Positions 59,094 to 64,000 of a stretch of 64,000 bases of DNA are shown in pieces. Position 1 is the first letter of the stretch. Each line of letters starts with the position of its first letter. The notes under the pieces were generated by a model that did not search any database, was not told where the DNA came from, and saw nothing but the letters and a program-made list of their open reading frames with translations. The position numbers and the translations under genes were made by a program. This DNA comes from Sisyra terminalis (Eukaryota; Arthropoda; Insecta; Neuroptera; Sisyridae): NCBI GenBank assembly GCA_958496175.1, contig OY292279.1, positions 2,232,001 to 2,296,000 of the forward strand, written 5' to 3'.

Positions 59094-59109
59094 GATTTTC
59101 GCGAAAATC
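59094..59109. repeat. Perfect 16-bp palindrome (p monomer 5)
   Basis: Same dyad. This is the only place where two p monomers are adjacent, giving dyads 333 bp apart. Confidence 0.96.
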
Positions 59110-59760
59110 GTCTAATAATAAAAAAATTTTTTAAGGGTGCCATTCGAAAGTATATGTCCATCTGTACGTGCTGTGCAAATTTTTCCCCAAACAAACCACG
59201 TTTAAGGGATGAACAGGCAGTTTAAGGGATGAACACTTCCCACAAAGAGGGAGAGACGAATGTGGCTTCTTCAACAATTGCATGTACCTTCGTTATATAA
59301 GGGATGATTTTCGAACCAAAGGCAGTTTCGGGTTCGCAACAATGTCTAGAACGATGATATAATAATATTTTTCGATTTCGAAACAAAAAGTTTTTTAGTC
59401 AAAAAAAACCATGGGTTAACCATCGTTGATTTTCTCGAAAATCGTCAAATAGAAAAAAAATTTTTTAAGGGTGCCAATCGAAAGTATAAGTCCATCTGTA
59501 CGTGCTGTGCAAATTTTTCCCCAAACAAACCACGTTTAAGGGATGAACAGGCAGTTTAAGGGATGAACACTTCCCACTAAGAGGGAGAGACGAATGTGGC
59601 TTCTTCAACAATTGCATGTACCTTCGTTATATAAGGGATGATTTTCGAACCAAAGGCAGTTTCGGGTTCGCAACAATGTCTAGAACGATGATATAAAAAT
59701 ATTTTTCGATTTCGAAACAAAAAGTTTTTTAGTCAAAAAAAACCATGGGTTAACATCGTT

Positions 59761-59776
59761 GATTTTCGCGAAAATC
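59761..59776. repeat. Perfect 16-bp palindrome (p monomer 6)
   Basis: Same dyad. The upstream neighbour is an a monomer (59408). Confidence 0.96.
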
Positions 59777-60761
59777 GTCTAATAATAAAAAAATTTTTTA
59801 AGGGTGCCATTCGAAAGTATATGTCCATCTGTACGTGCTGTGCAAATTTTTCCCCAAACAAACCACGTTTAAGGGATGAACAGGCAGTTTAAGGGATGAA
59901 CACTTCCCACAAAGAGGGAGAGACGAATGTGGCTTCTTCAACAATTGCATGTACCTTCGTTATATAAGGGATGATTTTCGAACCAAAGGCAGTTTCGGAT
60001 TCGCAACAATGTCTAGAACGATGATATAATAATATTTTTCGATTTCGAAACAAAAAGTTTTTTAGTCAAAAAAAACCATGGGTTAACCATCGTTGATTTT
60101 CTCGAAAATCGTCAAATAGAAAAAAAATTTTTTAAGGGTGCCAATCGAAAGTATATGTCCATCTGTACGTGCTGTGCAAATTTTTCCCCAAACAAACCAC
60201 GTTTAAGGGATGAACAGGCAGTTTAAGGGATGAACACTTCCCACTAAGAGGGAGAGACGAATGTGACTTCTTCAACAATTGCATGTACCTTCGTTATATA
60301 AGGGATGATTTTCGAACCAAAGGCAGTTTCGGGTTCGCAACAATGTCTAGAACGATGATATAAAAATATTTTTCGATTTCGAAACAAAAAGTTTTTTAGT
60401 CAAAAAAAACCATGGGTTAACCATCGTTGATTTTCTCGAAAATCGTCTAATAATAAAAAAAATTTTTAAGGGTGCCATTCGAAAGTATATGTCCATCTGT
60501 ACGTGCTGTGCAAATTTTTCCCCAAACAAACCACGTTTAAGGGATGAACAGGCAGTTTAAGGGATGAACACTTCCCACTAAGAGGGAGAGACGAATGTGG
60601 CTTCTTCAACAATTGCATGTACCTTCGTTATATAAGGGATGATTTTCGAACCAAAGGCAGTTTCGGGTTCGCAACAATGTCTAGAACGATGATATAAAAA
60701 TATTTTTCGATTTCGAAACAAAAAGTTTTTTAGTCAAAAAAAACCATGGGTTAACATCGTT

Positions 60762-60777
60762 GATTTTCGCGAAAATC
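60762..60777. repeat. Perfect 16-bp palindrome (p monomer 7)
   Basis: Same dyad; last p monomer in the window. Confidence 0.96.
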
Positions 60778-61075
60778 GTCTAATAATAAAAAAATTTTTT
60801 AAGGGTGCCATTCGAAAGTATATGTCCATCTGTACGTGCTGTGCAAATTTTTCCCCAAACAAACCACGTTTAAGGGATGAACAGGCAGTTTAAGGGATGA
60901 ACACTTCCCACAAAGAGGGAGAGACGAATGTGGCTTCTTCAACAATTGCATGTACCTTCGTTATATAAGGGATGATTTTCGAACCAAAGGCAGTTTCGGG
61001 TTCGCAACAATGTCTAGAACGATGATATAATAATATTTTTCGATTTCGAAACAAAAAGTTTTTTCGTCAAAAAAA

Positions 61076-61409
61076 ACCATGGGTTAACCATCGTTGATTT
61101 TCTCGAAAATCGTCAAATAGAAAAAAAATTTTTTAAGGGTGCCAATCGAAAGTATAAGTCCATCTGTACGTGCTGTGCAAATTTTTCCCCAAACTAACCA
61201 CGTTTAAGGGATGAACAGGCAGTTTAAGGGATGAACACTTCCCACTAAGAGGGAGAGACGAAAGTGGCTTCTTCAACAATTGCATGTACCTTCGTTATAT
61301 AAGGGATGATTTTCGAACCAAAGGCAGTTTCGGGTTCGCAACAATGTCTAGAACGATGATATAATAATATTTTTCGATTTCGATACAAAAAGTTTTTTAG
61401 TCAAAAAAA
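61076..61409 (+). repeat. M184: a-type monomer ending the 11-monomer duplicate
   Basis: Carries AAACTAACC and GACGAAAGTGG exactly like M173 (57427). Its end has a private GATTTCGATACAAAAAG near 61377 in place of GATTTCGAAACAAAAAG. Confidence 0.82.
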
Positions 61410-63413
61410 ACCATGGGTTAACCATCGTTGATTTTCTCGAAAATCGTCTAATAATAAAAAAAATTTTTAAGGGTGCCATTCGAAAGTATATGTCCATCTG
61501 TACGTGCTGTGCAAATTTTTCCCCAAACAAACCACGTTTAAGGGATGAACAGGCAGTTTAAGGGATGAACACTTCCCACTAAGAGGGAGAGACGAATGTG
61601 GCTTCTTCAACAATTGCATGTACCTTCGTTATATAAGGGATGATTTTCGAACCAAAGGCAGTTTCGGGTTCGCAACAATGTCTAGAACGATGATATAAAA
61701 ATATTTTTCGATTTCGAAACAAAAAGTTTTTTAGTCAAAAAAAACCATGGGTTAACCATCGTTGATTTTCTCGAAAATCGTCTAATAATAAAAAAAATTT
61801 TTAAGGGTGCCAATCGAAAGTATATGTCCATCTGTACGTGCTGTGCAAATTTTTCCCCAAACAAACCACGTTTAAGGGATGAACAGGCAGTTTAAGGGAT
61901 GAACACTTCCCACTAAGAGGGAGAGACGAATGTGACTTCTTCAACAATTGCATGTACCTTCGTTATATAAGGGATGATTTTCGAACCAAAGGCAGTTTCG
62001 GGTTCGCAACAATGTCTAGAACGATGATATAAAAATATTTTTCGATTTCGAAACAAAAAGTTTTTTAGTCAAAAAAAACCATGGGTTAACCATCGTTGAT
62101 TTTCTCGAAAATCGTCTAATAATAAAAAAATTTTTTAAGGGTGCCATTCGAAAGTATATGTCCATCTGTACGTGCTGTGCAAATTTTTCCCCAAACAAAC
62201 CACGTTTAAGGGATGAACAGGCAGTTTAAGGGATGAACACTTCCCACTAAGAGGGAGAGACGAATGTGGCTTCTTCAACAATTGCATGTACCTTCGTTAT
62301 ATAAGGGATGATTTTCGAACCAAAGGCAGTTTCGGGTTCGCAACAATGTCTTGAACGATGATATGATAATATTTTTCGATTTCGAAACAAAAAGTTTTTT
62401 AGTCAAAAAAAACCATGGGTTAACCATCGATGATTTTCTCGAAAATCGTCTAATAGAAAAAAATTTTTTTAAGGGTGCCAATCGAAAGTATAAGTCCATA
62501 TGTACGTGCTGTGCAAATTTTTCCCCAAACAATCCACGTTTAAGGGATGAACAGGCAGTTTAAGGGATGAACACTTCACACTAAGAGGGAGAGACGAATG
62601 TGGCTTCTTCAACAATTGCATGTACCTTCGTTATATAAGGGATGATTTTCGAACCAAAGGCAGTTTCGGGTTCGCAACAATGTCTTGAACGATGATATGA
62701 TAATATTTTTCGATTTCGAAACAAAAAGTTTTTTAGTCAAAAAAAACCATGGGTTAACCATCGTTGATTTTCTCGAAAATCGTCTAATAATAAAAAAAAT
62801 TTTTAAGGGTGCCAATCGAAAGTATATGTCCATCTGTACGTGCTGTGCAAATTTTTCCCCAAACAATCCACGTTTAAGGGATGAACAGGCAGTTTAAGGG
62901 ATGAACACTTCCCACTAAGAGGGAGAGACGAATGTGGGTTCTTCAACAATTGCATGTACCTTCGTTATATAAGGGATGATTTTCGAACCAAAGGCAGTTT
63001 CGGGTTCGCAACAATGTCTTGAACGATGATATGATAATATTTTTCGATTTCGAAACAAAAAGTTTTTTAGTCAAAAAAAACCATGGGTTAACCATCGATG
63101 ATTTTCTCGAAAATCGTCTAATAGAAAAAAATTTTTTTAAGGGTGCCAATCGAAAGTATAAGTCCATCTGTACGTGCTATGCAAATTTTTCCCCAAACAA
63201 TCCACGTTTAAGGGATGAACAGGCAGTTTAAGGGATGAACACTTCACACTAAGAGGGAGAGACGAATGTGGCTTCTTCAACAATTGCATGTACCTTCGTT
63301 ATATAAGGGATGATTTTCGAACCAAAGGCAGTTTCGGGTTCGCAACAATGTCTAGAACAATGATATAAAAATATTTTTCGATTTCGAAACAAAAAGTTTT
63401 TTAGTCAAAAAAA
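61410..63413 (+). repeat. 6-monomer block, copy 2 (M185-M190: e b c d b d)
   Basis: Repeats 52085-54088. AACAATCCACG is in one monomer of copy 1 but in three consecutive monomers here (near 62528, 62862 and 63197), and ACTTCACACTAAG is in one there but in two here (near 62572 and 63240). Singletons include TCCATATGTACG near 62497, GTGCTATGCAAAT near 63175 and GTGGGTTCTTC near 62936. Confidence 0.88.
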
Positions 63414-64000
63414 ACCATGGGTTAACCATCGTTGATTTTCTCGAAAATCGTCTAATAATAAAAAAAATTTTTAAGGGTGCCAATCGAAAGTATATGTCCA
63501 TCTGTACGTGCTGTGCAAATTTTTCCCCAAACAAACCCCGTTTAAGGGATGAACAGGCAGTTTAAGGGATGAACACTTCCCACTAAGAGGGAGAGACGAA
63601 TGTGGCTTCTTCAACAATTGCATGTACCTTCGTTATATAAGGGATGATTTTCGAACCAAAGGCAGTTTCGGGTTCGCAACAATGTCTAGAACGATGATAT
63701 AAAAATATTTTTCGATTTCGAAACAAAAAGTTTTTTAGTCAAATAAAACCATGGGTTAACCATCGTTGATTTTCTCGAAAATCGTCTAATAATTAAAAAA
63801 TTTTTTAAGGGTGCCATTCGAAAGTATATGTCCATCTGTACGTGCTGTGCAAATTTTTCCCCAAACAAACCACGTTTAAGGGATGAACAGGCAATTTAAG
63901 GGATGAACACTTCCCACTAAGAGGGAGAGACGAATGTGACTTCTTCAACAATTGCATGTACCTTCGCTATATAAGGGACGATTTTCGAACCAAAGGCAGT
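63414..64000 (+). repeat. M191 and partial M192 at the right edge
   Basis: M191 is b type with AAACCCCGTTT. M192 starts at 63748, follows CAAATAAAACC and is cut after 253 bp by the window edge. It carries several singletons, AATAATTAAAAA, GGCAATTTAAGGG, TTCGCTATATAAG and GGGACGATTTTCG, more than most monomers. This could mark the approach of a less homogenised part of the array. Confidence 0.8.

Larger units (their letters stand above)
55759..61075 (+). repeat. Subtype-p segment M168-M183, with seven 333-bp monomers
   Basis: Seven monomers (starts 55759, 57094, 57761, 58742, 59075, 59742, 60743) share three linked changes: loss of one C in GGTTAACATCG, CTCG to CGCG giving a perfect 16-bp palindrome, and CCCACAAAGAGGG. 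They are interspersed with a and e monomers in the order p a a e p a p a e p p a p a e p. M170-M173 (56426-57760) and M181-M184 (60075-61409) are a further duplicated block marked by AAACTAACC (near 57543 and 61194) and GACGAAAGTGG (near 57609 and 61257). Confidence 0.9.
1..64000. repeat. 334-bp satellite DNA array, 191 full monomers plus a partial one
   Basis: Every part of the window is a head-to-tail copy of one 334-bp unit. ACCATGGG recurs at 1, 335, 669, 1003 and so on, and the last one starts at 63748. The phase drift at that point is -47 bp, exactly the sum of eleven indels: +1 in the monomer at 30729; -20 in those at 42420 and 58428; and -1 in those at 44738, 55759, 57094, 57761, 58742, 59075, 59742 and 60743. 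All monomers share one orientation and there are no spacers or insertions. The unit length is twice 167 bp, near a two-nucleosome period as in many eukaryotic satellites (known of satellites, inferred here). The array is open at both edges. The likely setting is constitutive heterochromatin. The host species is not recognisable to me. Confidence 0.98.
18371..64000 (+). repeat. Right satellite domain, GGTGCC and GGCGCC monomers
   Basis: Monomers M56-M192. Recurrent subtypes are defined by the module between ATCGT and AAGGG and the bases after it. a: CAAATAGAAAA, GGTGCCAATC, AGTATAAG. b: CTAATAATAAAA, GGTGCCAATC, AGTATATG. c: CTAATAATAAAA, GGCGCCATTC, AGTATATG. d: ATCGATGATT, CTAATAGAAAA, GGTGCCAATC, usually preceded by GTCTTGAACG and ATATGATAAT. 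e: CTAATAATAAAA, GGTGCCATTC. Recombinants occur, such as the ATCGATGATT plus e-type monomers in the 2004-bp repeat. Most monomers end in TTTTTTAGTC, against TTTTTTCGTC on the left. Confidence 0.88.

Noticed and set aside
6953..63868. More than a hundred reading frames of 60-109 codons as real small proteins
   Set aside because: Most start at TTG rather than ATG, they repeat at the satellite period, open and close with single-base subtype markers, and overlap on both strands. The 334-bp period changes frame by one at each unit. No domain or family is recognisable and no stable single-copy frame exists.
1..64000. CRISPR array
   Set aside because: Copies are contiguous 334-bp units with no unique spacers and no adjacent cas-like genes; the repeated part is the entire sequence.
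1..64000. Transposon or retroelement tandem array
   Set aside because: No terminal inverted repeats, long terminal repeats, target-site duplications or transposase or reverse-transcriptase frames; unit junctions are seamless.
1..64000. rDNA spacer repeats or telomeric repeat
   Set aside because: No rRNA sequence is recognisable in the window, and no short telomere-like unit is present; period and composition are those of an independent satellite.

Overview
The whole window is one uninterrupted head-to-tail satellite DNA array. The monomer is 334 bp, and every base from 1 to 64000 belongs to it: 191 complete monomers plus a 253-bp partial at the right edge. Both edges cut inside the array, so it is longer than 64 kb. 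I found no unique sequence, no transposon, no RNA gene and no credible protein gene. An array of this size and homogeneity points to eukaryotic heterochromatin (centromeric, pericentromeric or subtelomeric). I cannot name the organism. The first monomer is about 36% G+C and contains 15 CpG against about 10.6 expected from its base counts. Lack of CpG depletion fits a genome with little germline cytosine methylation, as in many invertebrates, but this is only a hint.

Layout, numbering monomers M1 to M192 from each ACCATGGG. (i) Left domain, 1-18370: monomers mostly carry GGTACC and CAAATAAAA. It holds an 8-monomer higher-order repeat in two copies (1-5344), a two-monomer duplication (8351-9686), a 6-monomer duplication (11691-15698) and a few foreign-looking monomers of right-domain type. 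(ii) A transition at 17703-18704 whose monomers share a private marker across the type change. (iii) Right domain, 18371-64000: GGTGCC or GGCGCC monomers in five recurrent subtypes, here called a, b, c, d and e, plus a sixth subtype p limited to 55759-61075.

The right domain is a record of nested segmental duplications: an 8-monomer block repeated at 11-monomer distance (21043-23714 and 24717-27388), a 2004-bp six-monomer higher-order repeat in three tandem copies (32400-38411), a 7-monomer block repeated at 14-monomer distance (41418-43735 and 46073-48410), and further blocks at 18-, 12-, 28- and 11-monomer distances.

Length is conserved almost perfectly. Over 191 monomers the net change is -47 bp, explained exactly by eleven events: one +1, eight -1 and two -20. 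Both -20 events remove one unit of the same internal 20-bp direct repeat. Reading frames of 60 to 109 codons recur on both strands, but they are by-products of the repeat: most start at TTG, they open and close with single-base variants, and the 334-bp period shifts frame by one at every monomer. The interest of the window lies in satellite structure and evolution, not in an encoded system.
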